A program made the translations under genes and the position numbers. 41,400 bases of DNA from CAYNMC01 sp964398365 (GTDB taxonomy: Bacteria > Patescibacteriota > Microgenomatia > UBA1400 > CAYNMC01): NCBI GenBank assembly GCA_964398365.1, contig CAYNMC010000030.1:1-41400 (forward strand), given 5' to 3'. Under the pieces are notes generated by a model. It was not told the origin of the DNA and did not search any database. It saw nothing but the letters and a program-made list of their open reading frames with translations. Positions 31,123 to 40,378 of this stretch are shown one piece after another. The stretch's first letter is position 1, and each line of letters starts with the position of its first letter.

Positions 31123-31771
31123 TTAGTTTGTGCTTACCCCAAAGGGTACGAGAAACAGCAAGCCAGAAATTCCACAAAAGCATCACCGCTACCAAACAAC
31201 CAAGCACGTCAATTAAATTTAAGGGTAAAAAACCAGCAATGATCAAGGGGTTACCGGTAAAGATAAGCAGAAAGTTGATGAACATGAGAAAAAGCCTTGC
31301 CTCGGTACCGCCAAATCTTTCAATCGTCAACTCAAAAACCCCTGTAAGTGAAGATTTTAAATAGGCATGAATCATAATCAATAAAAAAAGGGAAAGTACC
31401 CACATCCATTCGCTCTGCAAGGTTAAACTGGAATAATTAATCCCAAAAATAATTACCACCATCGAAATGGCGTCCAAAATGTGATCAAAATAATGGCCGT
31501 AGCAGGGCCGATTTTCTTTTCTCAGTCTTGCCGTCCGACCGTCCAAACTATCACCAAACCATTGAACAAAAATCCCAAAATTTGCCAAATGCAGCCAAGC
31601 CAGATCATTAGCCGCCAGCAAATAAGCCGCCGCCGCCAGAAAAGAGCCTCCTAAGGCAAGATAAGATAACTGATCGGCGGTTATCAGCCGATAAATTTTT
31701 CTCGCCAAAAAATTCAAGATCTTCTTTTCCCAGACGCAAGTCAACGAGTAGTGTTTACGCTTGATTTCCAT
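31112..31771 (-). CDS. CDP-alcohol phosphatidyltransferase family protein
   Basis: The 219-residue product has the catalytic signature D-G-x2-A-R-x8-G-x3-D-x3-D: DGRTAR, then Gly, HYFDHILD, within residues about 75-100, and four to six transmembrane helices. The enzymes transfer a phosphatidyl group from CDP-diacylglycerol to an alcohol in membrane-lipid synthesis. The substrate alcohol cannot be told. The ATG overlaps the stop of the DUF2207 gene (TAATG), so translation is coupled. Confidence 0.9.
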   Translation of the reverse strand: MEIKRKHYSLTCVWEKKILNFLARKIYRLITADQLSYLALGGSFLAAAAYLLAANDLAWLHLANFGIFVQWFGDSLDGRTARLRKENRPCYGHYFDHILDAISMVVIIFGINYSSLTLQSEWMWVLSLFLLIMIHAYLKSSLTGVFELTIERFGGTEARLFLMFINFLLIFTGNPLIIAGFLPLNLIDVLGCLVAVMLLWNFWLAVSRTLWGKHKLTDF

Positions 31772-33681
31772 TAGCCCGCACCTCCGCCACCACCGCCACC
31801 TCCGCCACCACCGCCTCCGGAAAAACCGCCCGAACCACCGACACCTGAAGCACCGGAAGAAGAAATCATTGATGAAAGACCATTTAAGGCCGAAGATAAG
31901 TTCCCCAACTCTTTACTCATTCCTCTAGTCACACCGCCGGTACCAAAATCATGGCTACTGATTACCCAACCGCCTGCCGCCGCCTCGGCCGGACTAAAGT
32001 TCACCGGTAAATCAGCCAAAGCCTTGAGGGAAACACCCAAAACCGTACCATAAACTAAATATTTACCCCAAAGAATTACTGAATCAATAGGATAATTTTT
32101 CGTCACGGTATAGTCCTTAAGATAACGCTTAAAAGCCAGCCATGCTGCTGCTTCATTCCTGCCTTTTTCCGTCCGTTTTTCTCCGGTATGCGCCAAGCCA
32201 GCCCAGACAACTAAAAGCAAAAACTCGCCAATAAAGACAAACGAGCCAATTTTTTCTCCCAACAAGAAACTCAGTAAAGTCAGGGCTAAACTTAAAAGTA
32301 CGGATCGGCTGGCGAAAATTTTCTTGCTAAATTGATGACTCTCCGGCTGAAAAAGGCCTTGAGTCAGGCACCATTCAAAACAATCCTTCTCAAAGTTCTC
32401 AAAGAATTTGTAAGCCTTCCGAGGCTGTTCACCAAGATAAGCTTGAATTTCCTTAAAACTCACTTCTTCTTTTCCCTGACCGCAATTTTCAAAAAGAAAT
32501 TTCAAAAGCATTTCCGCTGGTTTAATCAAAGGGTTCTGCCACTTTTCTCCCTTTTTCAATATATATTCATAGCCGCCTGCAGCCAAAAATCCCGGCGGTT
32601 TTTTCTGACTTATAATCTTGATAAAACCTTGATTGATCAAAGCCAAAATTCCTGCCGTGAAGGATTTTTGACTGATAGCGCTGGTGCCACTAAGCAAACA
32701 CTCAACGCTGCCCGGCCAGAGATCCGAAGGCGGTTCGTGAAGTTTACCGGAAAGATTTACTTCCGGCAGGGGTTCGTCGCGACCGACATGCCACCATTTT
32801 TTTAAATATTTTAAAAAAGCAAAAGCAAAAATAATCAAACCCAAAGATAAAAATAGCAACCTCAGGATAGTAATTGCTAAAATAAATTTCTTTGTTGAGG
32901 CTGTTTTCTCGGCAAACCCTGCTTCTTCTTTGAGAATCTCAGCGAGTGTGATATCGTCTGATCTACTTGCTAAATAAGACGGTGTCAATAAATTTCGGTC
33001 AAAAAGAACCCTAACCTCAAAAAATGTTTTTTGGGGTAAATTTGTTGCGCGGAAATTTACTTGATTATTGCTTGGTATATCAATCTTTCCATTAAGAGGA
33101 CCGTGGCCAAAGCCATAAATTTTTTGTTCCGCCTCACCAACTCCCGAATCAAAAGCGAAATTCTCATCTTTAATTTGTTCTGAAGAAGCCTGTGGCACTG
33201 GCAGGTAAATCCGGGCCTCCACCAAACCTGTCTCCTTCTTCCACTCATTACCAATCAACTGCCAATAAAACTCAGCAATATCTCGATGAACGATAATTGC
33301 CCTCTGGATGGTATAAGTAATTGTAAAAGTTTTTGTGCTATTGTTTGCCTCATAAAACCATTTAAGATAAAGCCTGTCACTTTCTTCACGAACATAAAAA
33401 TTTCTAGCAGTCTCTAAATCCGACTGCTGATACTCACCTTCTTCGTCAGCAATTTTAACATTGGTGATTTGATAATAATTTTTAAGATAAATATACAAAT
33501 CTGCCCAATGATAGCTGCCGCTGAACTTGTAAGTCCGTTTTTCTTCAACTTCTGCCGAGCCGTCGGCTTTTAACCAAACCTGAAACTTAACTTCAGGAAT
33601 AGCGTAATCTTTGGCAAAAGCTGGCTTGACCGCCAAAATGAGCAGAAAAAATAAAGCAATGACAGGAAAACGAAATTTCAT
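31771..33681 (-). CDS. DUF2207 membrane protein with polyglycine tail
   Basis: The product is 636 residues from the ATG at 33681. It has a signal peptide (RFPVIALFFLLILAVKPAFA) and an extracellular DUF2207 domain up to about residue 265 (WADLYIYLKNYYQITNVKIA). A membrane helix (about 267-290), a cytoplasmic part and a second pair of helices (about 470-505) follow. The C-terminus is Gly-rich, with a run of more than ten glycines. Family function is unknown; members often sit near envelope genes. The poly-Gly tail is a usual trait. It is translationally coupled to the phosphatidyltransferase gene. Confidence 0.88.
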   Translation of the reverse strand: MKFRFPVIALFFLLILAVKPAFAKDYAIPEVKFQVWLKADGSAEVEEKRTYKFSGSYHWADLYIYLKNYYQITNVKIADEEGEYQQSDLETARNFYVREESDRLYLKWFYEANNSTKTFTITYTIQRAIIVHRDIAEFYWQLIGNEWKKETGLVEARIYLPVPQASSEQIKDENFAFDSGVGEAEQKIYGFGHGPLNGKIDIPSNNQVNFRATNLPQKTFFEVRVLFDRNLLTPSYLASRSDDITLAEILKEEAGFAEKTASTKKFILAITILRLLFLSLGLIIFAFAFLKYLKKWWHVGRDEPLPEVNLSGKLHEPPSDLWPGSVECLLSGTSAISQKSFTAGILALINQGFIKIISQKKPPGFLAAGGYEYILKKGEKWQNPLIKPAEMLLKFLFENCGQGKEEVSFKEIQAYLGEQPRKAYKFFENFEKDCFEWCLTQGLFQPESHQFSKKIFASRSVLLSLALTLLSFLLGEKIGSFVFIGEFLLLVVWAGLAHTGEKRTEKGRNEAAAWLAFKRYLKDYTVTKNYPIDSVILWGKYLVYGTVLGVSLKALADLPVNFSPAEAAAGGWVISSHDFGTGGVTRGMSKELGNLSSALNGLSSMISSSGASGVGGSGGFSGGGGGGGGGGGGGAG

Positions 33682-33771
33682 TGACAATTTTCAACCAGCG
33701 AAAATTACTCTCCTTTCATTATCCTCCTCCTTGCCCACCAGCGTCAACCTCAGTTTTGGTCAAGTTAACTC

Positions 33772-33800
33772 TTGACTCTATGGTTAAAAACTTCTAAGCT
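33772..33800 (+). promoter_or_regulatory. Leaderless promoter of the DUF4349 gene
   Basis: TTGACT (33772-33777), 17 bp, TAAGCT (33795-33800), then 6 bases to the ATG at 33807. The same TAAGCT box is used by the TrpR-like gene. Confidence 0.65.
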
Positions 33801-33806
33801 GAAGTT

Positions 33807-34706
33807 ATGCTTGCCGAAATTTGGGGCTGGTTGAAAAGAAACTGGTTGAGCGCCGGACTTTTTTTGGTTATCATCTATCTTCTTAATCGCTCCGGCCAAA
33901 TCCGGCCGCTCTCGCAAGGACTCAGAGAAGCCACTTATAAAAACTTCAGTTCACAAGTTGCTCCTTTTGCTGGAGGAAGCATGAATTCAGACAGTTTTTT
34001 GCCTGAACCCGTGCCGGCACCGGAGGTAAAAGACCGTCTTGTCATCCAAAACTCCTATCTCTCGCTTAAAGTCAAGGATGTTTCCGACAGCCTCACAAAA
34101 ATCAAGGTTAAGGCAGAAGCCCTGGACGGTTATCTGGTCGAAGCCAGTTTGAGTAAACCAGAAGAAACCAGTAGCGGCAACATTACCGTCAGGATTCCAA
34201 CGGCAAAACTGGACGAATTTTTGAGTTTCTGCCGGAACTTGGCTCTCAAAGTCGTCTCGGAGACCCTTGAAGGTTATGACGTTACCGACCAGTTTATAGA
34301 CACCCAAAAGCGGCTGGAAACGCTCGAGAGAACCAAAAGAAAATTTGAAGAAATGCTCGATAAGACAGTTGAAGTCCAGGAAATCCTGCAGGTTCAGCGC
34401 GAAATCACCAATCTTCAGGAACAAATCGACAAGCTTAAAGGTCAAAACCAGTATCTTGAACAGAACGCCAAACTGGTCAAGGTCACCGTCTATCTGGCTT
34501 CCGACGAACTGGCATTGCCTTATGCTCCTAGCGAAGCTTGGCGGCCGGGGGTCATCTTTAAAACGGCGGTGCGCACACTCATCCTTGCTCTCAGAAAAGT
34601 GGGAACGATCTTGATTTGGAGCGGCGTTTTCTCAGTCCTTTGGATACCCCTCAGCCTGTTTATTTACTTTGTCCATAAAAAAATAAAAAGCAAAAAACAG
34701 TTTTAG
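33807..34706 (+). CDS. DUF4349 membrane protein
   Basis: The 299-residue product has a first membrane helix at about 13-26. The DUF4349 extracellular region follows (RLVIQNSYLSLKVKDVSDSL; ITVRIPTAKLDEFLSFCRNL; GYDVTDQFIDTQKRLETLE), then a coiled coil (about 165-225). A C-terminal helix (about 265-287) and a basic end (HKKIKSKKQF) complete it. Family function is unknown; similar proteins are thought to be envelope lipoproteins or anchors. Its stop is 6 bases from the convergent argS stop. Confidence 0.88.
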   Translation: MLAEIWGWLKRNWLSAGLFLVIIYLLNRSGQIRPLSQGLREATYKNFSSQVAPFAGGSMNSDSFLPEPVPAPEVKDRLVIQNSYLSLKVKDVSDSLTKIKVKAEALDGYLVEASLSKPEETSSGNITVRIPTAKLDEFLSFCRNLALKVVSETLEGYDVTDQFIDTQKRLETLERTKRKFEEMLDKTVEVQEILQVQREITNLQEQIDKLKGQNQYLEQNAKLVKVTVYLASDELALPYAPSEAWRPGVIFKTAVRTLILALRKVGTILIWSGVFSVLWIPLSLFIYFVHKKIKSKKQF

Positions 34707-34712
34707 TCTTCT

Positions 34713-36581
34713 CTACATCCTTGCCACGGTGCTAATACCCAGAAGATTTAAGCCATTTTGCAGTACCTGCGCGGTCGCCGCGGTCAGTGTCAGCCGAAAT
34801 TGACTGATTGGTTTCGCTAAAGGTTCTCTTTTAGATTCAATAATCCGATGCTGATTATAAAAGAGGTTAAATTTTTGCGCCAGCTCATAAAGATAGTAAC
34901 AAAGCAGATTTGGCGCAAGCTCCTGGGCGGTCGTCAAAACTAACTCTGGAAAGCGGCCAAGGGTCCGCAAAACCGCTAATTCTTCCGGATTAACTTTGAG
35001 GGAATGAAGTTTTAATTTTTGGAGGTTTTGAATTTTAACTCGAGCTTTAGAAAGCACACTCTGAAGTCGGGCATAGGTATACATAAGATATGGCCCAGAA
35101 TTACCCTCTAAAGCGATTGACTCCTCAAAATCAAAGACAAAATCCTTGGCGATTCCCTGTTTTAAAAAGGCATACTTAACCGCCGCCACCGCCACCTTCT
35201 CGGCAATCGCCAATTTCGTTTTTGCTGAAACAAATGGCCGCCTGTCTTTTTGTTGAACTTGGGTTTGAGCCATGATGGTTAAAATCCGTTTTTTAACCTC
35301 GTCCAGCAGCCATTCGCCCAAAACTACTTGACCGGTTCGAGATGACATCTTCCCTTCCCTTAAACGTACCCAGCCATATTTAAGATGATATTCTTTATCT
35401 GCCGTTTTAGGAAAAATCTCAGCCAAAGCCTTAAAGAGCACCGCAAAATAACCTGTCTGTTCCGGCGCCACCACATGGATAATTAAATCAGGTTGATACT
35501 CCTCAAACTGGAGTTTGGCTAAACCCACGTCTTTGGCCTCATAAGTAGCATTGCCTTCGGAAGTAATAAAAACCCGATCGTGCAAGCCGTATTTTGAGCC
35601 GGGGAAAATAATTGCTCCTTTGCTTTTTTTGAAGACTTGACCCCTTGAAAAAAGTTGTTCAACAATGGCTTTTCCGGATCGAAAAACCTCCGATTCAAAA
35701 TAAAAGCGGTCAAAATGACTCTCAAGGCGTTTATAAATCCGGGCAAAATAGCGCAGGCTCCATTCCCTTGTTTCCCTCCATAACTGATTAAGCTTTAAAT
35801 CCGAATGTTCATAAATTTTTTTATTAATTAAGATGATTGCTTTTTTGGCTTGAGGATCTTGAGCGTAAGCCTGATTTCCCTTGGCATAGCATTCGCCGAG
35901 AAAGTTTATCTTTTCGTCTAAATTTTTAAATTTTAAGCGACTTTGCGGCTTTTCAGTCATCATTTTTTGCATCTGCCAGAGACATTTGGCGATATGTAAA
36001 CCGACATCGCCTTGATAATTTGCCCTGATGACTTTTAAGCCAACTGCTTCTAAAATTCTCACCACCGCTTCGCCGGTAATCAGGTTACGCAAATGACCAA
36101 TATGGAAAAGTTTGTGGGTATTGGGATGAGCAAACTCCACCATAATTTTTTGAGGAAGCCGGCTTTGGACTTGGCCATAAGTCTTGCCTTTTTTAAGTAT
36201 CAGCGGCAATTCGTTCAACCAATAGCGGGAATTAAAGATAAAATTAATAAATCCTGGTTTAATTGCCTTAATTTCCACCTTTAACTTTTGAATTTTCTTA
36301 TCCTTTTTGAGCAACTTCACCAGCGCTTGGGCGAAATCATGGGAATTATTAAACAGAGACGCCGGGGTGCGTGGTGGTGGTAAATTTTTAAGTTTGGGAA
36401 AAATCACCATCGCTAAATTCGTACTGTAATCTCCCCACGCTTCATTCTTTGGCCTTTCCAAAACCACTTCTTCAGGCTTGAAGGTTGATCCTTCAAGAGA
36501 GTTAACCGCCGAGGCGAGGCTGACTTTCAGCTGCCAAAGAACTGAGTTTTGATCGCTGGGTAAATTAATTGGTAACCTCAC
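34713..36581 (-). CDS. argS: Arginyl-tRNA synthetase
   Basis: The 622-residue product has the ArgS N-terminal domain (EAWGDYSTNLAMVI), class I HIGH motif in HPNTHKLFHIGHLRNLITG and KMSKS-like KMSSRTGQVV. The DALR anticodon-binding domain ends the protein (YLYELAQKFNLFYN). It charges tRNA-Arg; a tRNA-Arg gene lies at 21758. The start is GTG at 36581 after AGGAAGTGAGG. Residues about 30-36 (LEGSTFK) are encoded by a hairpin repeat shared with intergenic sites, an unusual insertion between the start and the conserved N-terminal motif. Confidence 0.96.
   Translation of the reverse strand: MRLPINLPSDQNSVLWQLKVSLASAVNSLEGSTFKPEEVVLERPKNEAWGDYSTNLAMVIFPKLKNLPPPRTPASLFNNSHDFAQALVKLLKKDKKIQKLKVEIKAIKPGFINFIFNSRYWLNELPLILKKGKTYGQVQSRLPQKIMVEFAHPNTHKLFHIGHLRNLITGEAVVRILEAVGLKVIRANYQGDVGLHIAKCLWQMQKMMTEKPQSRLKFKNLDEKINFLGECYAKGNQAYAQDPQAKKAIILINKKIYEHSDLKLNQLWRETREWSLRYFARIYKRLESHFDRFYFESEVFRSGKAIVEQLFSRGQVFKKSKGAIIFPGSKYGLHDRVFITSEGNATYEAKDVGLAKLQFEEYQPDLIIHVVAPEQTGYFAVLFKALAEIFPKTADKEYHLKYGWVRLREGKMSSRTGQVVLGEWLLDEVKKRILTIMAQTQVQQKDRRPFVSAKTKLAIAEKVAVAAVKYAFLKQGIAKDFVFDFEESIALEGNSGPYLMYTYARLQSVLSKARVKIQNLQKLKLHSLKVNPEELAVLRTLGRFPELVLTTAQELAPNLLCYYLYELAQKFNLFYNQHRIIESKREPLAKPISQFRLTLTAATAQVLQNGLNLLGISTVARM
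36477..36497. repeat. Hairpin repeat inside argS
   Basis: CTTGAAGG-TTGAT-CCTTCAAG, a perfect 8-bp stem, is read in frame by argS. It shares about 29 of 33 bases with 9913-9945, including bases beyond the hairpin. Confidence 0.75.
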
Positions 36582-36620
36582 TTCTTAACCTCACTTCCTA
36601 AAGTTGCTTTAATTTTTTAA

Positions 36621-36643
36621 ATTCTAGCAGATATTCTAGCAGA
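36621..36643. repeat. Direct repeat upstream of argS
   Basis: ATTCTAGCAGA occurs twice (36621-36631, 36633-36643). On the minus strand each copy contains TAGAAT, a possible -10 box, so this may be a duplicated promoter element of argS. A further duplicated word, GAAGTGAGGTTA, follows at the start codon. Confidence 0.6.
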
Positions 36644-36666
36644 GCTCATAAAGGAAAGTAATCATT

Positions 36667-38046
36667 TTATTCTTTTATCAGCTGGAGCCAAACCACGCTT
36701 TCCGGCTCAAAATAAATCTGCTTCCTTAACACGTTGGTCTCAATCACTTCCCTCGTCTCAGTGGCTGCTTTGGTTAAAAACTGCTCTCTTAAACGGTAGT
36801 TTCCCGGCTGGAGGTTCTTAAAGGTTATCGGTGTGAGTTCATGATGGCTTGAATCCGGGTCGTAATTGGCTAAAAGCAGGTTGATTTTTTGCCCTTGTTT
36901 ACTGGCCCAACCGGTCACCCAACTGCCTTCGCCGCTCAAAAATAACTGCTCTCCTCCAATCTGATTAAACCAGCGGTAGATTTGGTAACGCGGCTTTAAG
37001 GTTTTGCCTTGGCTTTCGTGAGTTAGTAAACCCCAACCCTGTTCGCTTCTGACCGGCCCGTCTTTAAGTTCAAAAGCAAAAACCCAGCGTACCCGATGTC
37101 CCAGTTGGCGAATCACTGCCAGAGCATGCGCCGCAGCAAATAACTCTTGATAACGACTGTCCCTTTCCGAAGTATGACCCCATTCGGAAATCACTTTTTC
37201 AATGAGTCCCCGCTGGGGATAGTCCCGGTTAAGCAAACCGGTTAGTTTTTCCAAATCAGCAAGATAAGCTTGAGGATAAAAGCTGTAGCGATGCCAAGAA
37301 ATAAAATCAAGGGGTAAATTTTCTTTTTGCGTCAATTCCAGCAGTTCCTTAACCCAATTTTCGTAATAAGCCGCCGTGGCCGGCCCGCCAAATTTAAAAC
37401 GATTGGTGTTTTTGGCGGCGAGAGCACCGCGGGCGGCATAACGGTAAAGCTCTAAGTAATTTTTTTCACCCCTCAGCTTCCAGCCGCCAAACTGTGGCAG
37501 ATCCGGTTCATTCCAAACTTCATAATAAACCCCGGCAAGATTACGTTGATCCTTGCCGCTGTAATGTTCAATGGTTTTTTGTACCAAAAGCTGCCAGCGC
37601 TGCCAATCATCAGGTTTACCGACCTTGTCTGGATTTAAAGCCGAAGGCAGGTAAGACAGGCTTAAAAAAGGTTTGGCGCCGCTGGCCAAAATATCATCAA
37701 CTGTCTGGTCTAATTTTGTCCAGTTCAGCTTCAATTCGGCTGATCCGGTAGCCACCACTCCATAAAAATCATCATCAAAAATATGATCCACGCGCAGATA
37801 ACGGGGACCCAAATCCTTAATTTCCTTAATGATGCTCCTCAACATTGGCCGGCCGGCTTCTTCGCCTCCTTGGGCAAACGCTCGCCAACTCTCAGGAAGT
37901 TGACCGACAACAAGTTGCGTATCAACGGTAATGTTGGCATTTACGCCGGTTGATTTAATAAAATAATGTTGAGGTTTCCGAAGCCAATAAAGCAAAAATC
38001 CCAAGCCTATAAACAAAATTAAAAGTTTTAAAGCTGATTTCCTCAT
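36667..38046 (-). CDS. Membrane-anchored GH39-like glycoside hydrolase
   Basis: The 459-residue product has a membrane anchor near residues 7-22. The TIM-barrel signatures of clan A (GH39/GH5-like) are present: acid/base Glu in VYYEVWNEPDLP (about 175-187) and nucleophile Glu in VISEWGHTSE (about 288). A C-terminal beta-sandwich ends the protein (LLANYDPDSSHHELTPITF). It should cleave beta-linked glycans outside the cell. It is the last gene of the cohesin/dockerin operon and has no dockerin itself. It overlaps the preceding gene by ATGA at 38043-38046. Confidence 0.9.
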   Translation of the reverse strand: MRKSALKLLILFIGLGFLLYWLRKPQHYFIKSTGVNANITVDTQLVVGQLPESWRAFAQGGEEAGRPMLRSIIKEIKDLGPRYLRVDHIFDDDFYGVVATGSAELKLNWTKLDQTVDDILASGAKPFLSLSYLPSALNPDKVGKPDDWQRWQLLVQKTIEHYSGKDQRNLAGVYYEVWNEPDLPQFGGWKLRGEKNYLELYRYAARGALAAKNTNRFKFGGPATAAYYENWVKELLELTQKENLPLDFISWHRYSFYPQAYLADLEKLTGLLNRDYPQRGLIEKVISEWGHTSERDSRYQELFAAAHALAVIRQLGHRVRWVFAFELKDGPVRSEQGWGLLTHESQGKTLKPRYQIYRWFNQIGGEQLFLSGEGSWVTGWASKQGQKINLLLANYDPDSSHHELTPITFKNLQPGNYRLREQFLTKAATETREVIETNVLRKQIYFEPESVVWLQLIKE

Positions 38047-38816
38047 TCGGTGGCCGTGCAGGTTCTTCCCCAGTAATTCACCACCATCATCAAATCTGCC
38101 ATATCAATTTTCCCGCTTTCATCTAAATCTTCAGGACAACCGGAACAGTTGGCACCCCAACCCTTATTGATAATCAACATCAAATCATCTAAGGCCACGG
38201 TGGCGTCTGTACCCAAAGCCGCCCGACAAACCGGCTCGGCCCTAACCTTAACGGTTAAGGGAATCACCGTTTTTAAAATATCGTTGCCTTCGTTATTAAG
38301 TAAATTACTGTCAGTAGTTTTACCTGCGGTCATCAATAAATTAATACTACCCATCGTTTTATCTCTTCTGACTGGCTTTGCCTGAACGTTAAAAGTTGCC
38401 AGTTTGGCTTTACCACTAAAGGTAGCCGTGGGTGTTTTGCTCTGCCAATTAAAAGCCAAAGCCCCAAATTCTATTAAAGAAGCGGTAGGTTTGACGGCTT
38501 TTTGCCAATCAAATTCAGTCTCACTGCTGTTGAGCGGGACAAAGGTCCCAAAAGCCGTCTTGTCGGGGGTGATACCAGTAATGAGCAGGTGGCTTTGTTT
38601 AAAATCAGCCACCACATCAACTGCAGTCACCGGCGTGTTGGCGGTATCAAGCTCTAGCTGGACGCTAGCACTCTGGCTGGCTTCCAGTTCTAAACTGCTG
38701 GGTTTAAAAAAGAGGCTGGCGTCGCTTGTCTGGGCTTTTAAGGCTGCAGGCCTGAAATTAAAAAATAAAAATAGGCTTAAAAAAGTTCCCAGAGTTAGTT
38801 TACACCATGAAGTCAT
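38043..38816 (-). CDS. Secreted cohesin-dockerin protein
   Basis: The product is about 257 residues. It has a signal peptide (KLTLGTFLSLFLFFNFRPAA), a cohesin-like domain (about 28-180: LFFKPSSLELEASQSASVQL, VTAVDVVADFKQSHLL) and a dockerin (about 195-250) with calcium loop CPEDLDESGKIDMADLMMVV. The dockerin could bind a cohesin of a neighbouring protein while its own cohesin binds another. An upstream GTG start at 38840 would overlap the previous gene by 10 bases; I prefer the ATG because it begins the signal peptide. It has no membrane anchor. Confidence 0.86.
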   Translation of the reverse strand: MTSWCKLTLGTFLSLFLFFNFRPAALKAQTSDASLFFKPSSLELEASQSASVQLELDTANTPVTAVDVVADFKQSHLLITGITPDKTAFGTFVPLNSSETEFDWQKAVKPTASLIEFGALAFNWQSKTPTATFSGKAKLATFNVQAKPVRRDKTMGSINLLMTAGKTTDSNLLNNEGNDILKTVIPLTVKVRAEPVCRAALGTDATVALDDLMLIINKGWGANCSGCPEDLDESGKIDMADLMMVVNYWGRTCTATE

Positions 38817-38830
38817 AAAAAATTTGTGTT

Positions 38831-40378
38831 TTACCACCACGGTGGCTTAATTTTCCACCAGGAAACCAAAATTTGAATATCGGCTACATTCACCTTGTTA
38901 TCGCGATTTAAATCTCGCGGACAAATGGTGGTTGGCAACTTACCAAACTTATTGCCCCAACCGGCAACGATGATGGAAACATCGCTTGAGTCAACCATGT
39001 CATCACCATTGACGTCAGCCGGATAGACCGCGCAGCGGTCAGCCGGTGGCGTGGGTTTCGGTGAGGCTGACGGAGTTGGTGACGGACTGGGTGAACGACT
39101 TGGGCTTGGTGAAGGCGAAGGGCTCCGGCTCGGTGACGGACTCGGACTGGGCGACGGACTCGGTGATGGGCTTGGTGATGGTCTCGGACTCGGTGACGGA
39201 CTCGGACTCGGTGATGGGCTTGGTGATGGACTTGGGCTCGGTGACGGACTCGGGCTCGGCGAAGGCTCACTAATCGTCAAAATCAAGTTATTAACCTTCT
39301 CTAAAATATCGTTGGTGTTGATTTTCTGCTCACCGGGTACAAAATAATTTAAAATATTTGAGTCGGTAGTGCTTGCCTGATAACCCGCAAAATCAAAACT
39401 GATGGAGGCCTGACCGGCGGCTTTGGCCTGAAACTTAAGAGTGGCAAAAATGCCCTTGCCATTATAAGGCGCCCGCGGGGTGCTTTCAGAGGTGGACCAG
39501 CCGGAAAAATCAAGAGTGACGATATCTGTCTGTGGCGGCAAAGTTAAGTCAGAATAATTGGCGAAAAGGCTGCCGGGAGTAATCCCCGGACTGACCACCG
39601 CCACCTGACTGGCATTATATTTTAAAACCACATCTGTTCCCATTACTTCTTTACCGGCAGTATTCAGTTCTACTCTCACATCAAAAGTCTCGTTCACTTT
39701 TAAATTAGTTTTGTCGGTAAGTAAAGACAAAGTAGGCACATCGGTAGTGAAGTTAACAACAAGGCTTGAGCTGGCTGCGCCATTCATTTTTTCTGCTGAT
39801 AAAATATCAGTCAGGGGTTCGTTATCCGTAGCTTTTTTTTTGTAAATATGCATACCGCTATCTGGCACATTAAAAAAGCTTATTTTGTCGCTGCCTGTGC
39901 CTGTCCGGGCCTGAATGTTAAAAGCCACAATCTCACCCGTCCCGTTATAGGCGCCGGTTAAAGAAGCCATTGCCAGATGAATAACGCCATTCTCAATTTT
40001 GTTGTAAGCCAAAAAGTCAAAAACCGAACTAATTTTCTCTCTGGGAAGCTGAGTCAGAGGCTGACCCTGATCGTCAACAATAGTGAGTTTGTTGGGATCA
40101 TAAGCCAGTTTAAATTCGACACCATTGACATCGGCTGGCTGGTCGCCAAGCTGGGTGTTGAGGAAAACACTCACCTTTTGTCTCTCGCCTTGACGCAAAG
40201 TCACCTGACCGCTGGGCATTAAAAGGAATTTGGCTTCGTAAGGAGCGGCTTTCACCCGCGGTCCGCGAAAGTAAATTACTGCCTTCACCGTTAAGAACAA
40301 CCCTAAAGCCAGAAGAATAAAATAAAACAGCTTAAGGCCGAGTTTTAATTTGCTTAAATTTTTTATCTTGATAATCAT
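38831..40378 (-). CDS. Large surface protein: two cohesins, Ser-Pro linker, dockerin pair
   Basis: The 515-residue product has an N-terminal membrane anchor or signal helix (about 15-33) and two cohesin-like domains (about 48-195 and 215-365: SVFLNTQLGDQPADVNGVEF; VRVELNTAGKEVMGTDVVLK). A linker of about 70 residues alternates Ser and Pro. The C-terminal dockerin has two calcium loops (VNGDDMVDSSDVSIIVAGWG and RDLNRDNKVNVADIQILVSW). It overlaps the preceding gene at 40375-40378 (ATGA). The domains could build a chain by dockerin-cohesin binding. The exact partners are unknown. Confidence 0.88.
   Translation of the reverse strand: MIIKIKNLSKLKLGLKLFYFILLALGLFLTVKAVIYFRGPRVKAAPYEAKFLLMPSGQVTLRQGERQKVSVFLNTQLGDQPADVNGVEFKLAYDPNKLTIVDDQGQPLTQLPREKISSVFDFLAYNKIENGVIHLAMASLTGAYNGTGEIVAFNIQARTGTGSDKISFFNVPDSGMHIYKKKATDNEPLTDILSAEKMNGAASSSLVVNFTTDVPTLSLLTDKTNLKVNETFDVRVELNTAGKEVMGTDVVLKYNASQVAVVSPGITPGSLFANYSDLTLPPQTDIVTLDFSGWSTSESTPRAPYNGKGIFATLKFQAKAAGQASISFDFAGYQASTTDSNILNYFVPGEQKINTNDILEKVNNLILTISEPSPSPSPSPSPSPSPSPSPSPSPSPSPRPSPSPSPSPSPSPSPSPSRSPSPSPSPSRSPSPSPTPSASPKPTPPADRCAVYPADVNGDDMVDSSDVSIIVAGWGNKFGKLPTTICPRDLNRDNKVNVADIQILVSWWKIKPPWW
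39055..39267 (-). repeat. Degenerate 6-bp/12-bp repeat coding the Ser-Pro linker
   Basis: Units of GAGTCCG/TCACCGAG-type six-base words repeat about thirty-five times, coding alternating Ser and Pro. Such arrays can change length by slippage. Open frames on the plus strand across it are shadows. Confidence 0.85.

Noticed and set aside
32332..32805. A 157-residue plus-strand frame opposite the DUF2207 gene
   Set aside because: It is antisense to a conserved membrane protein and has no ribosome binding site or family similarity.
33987..34445. A 152-residue minus-strand frame opposite the DUF4349 gene
   Set aside because: The plus strand has the recognised family and a promoter; the minus frame shows no domain.
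38404..38850. A 148-residue plus-strand frame opposite the cohesin-dockerin gene
   Set aside because: The minus strand encodes clear cohesin and dockerin domains; the plus frame is a shadow.
39055..39267. Possible CRISPR-like repeat array
   Set aside because: Units are six to twelve bases, without spacers, and code a Ser-Pro linker in frame.
39046..39347. Plus-strand frames rich in Gly-Asp and Ser-Val repeats
   Set aside because: They are antisense shadows of the Ser-Pro linker array of the minus-strand surface protein.
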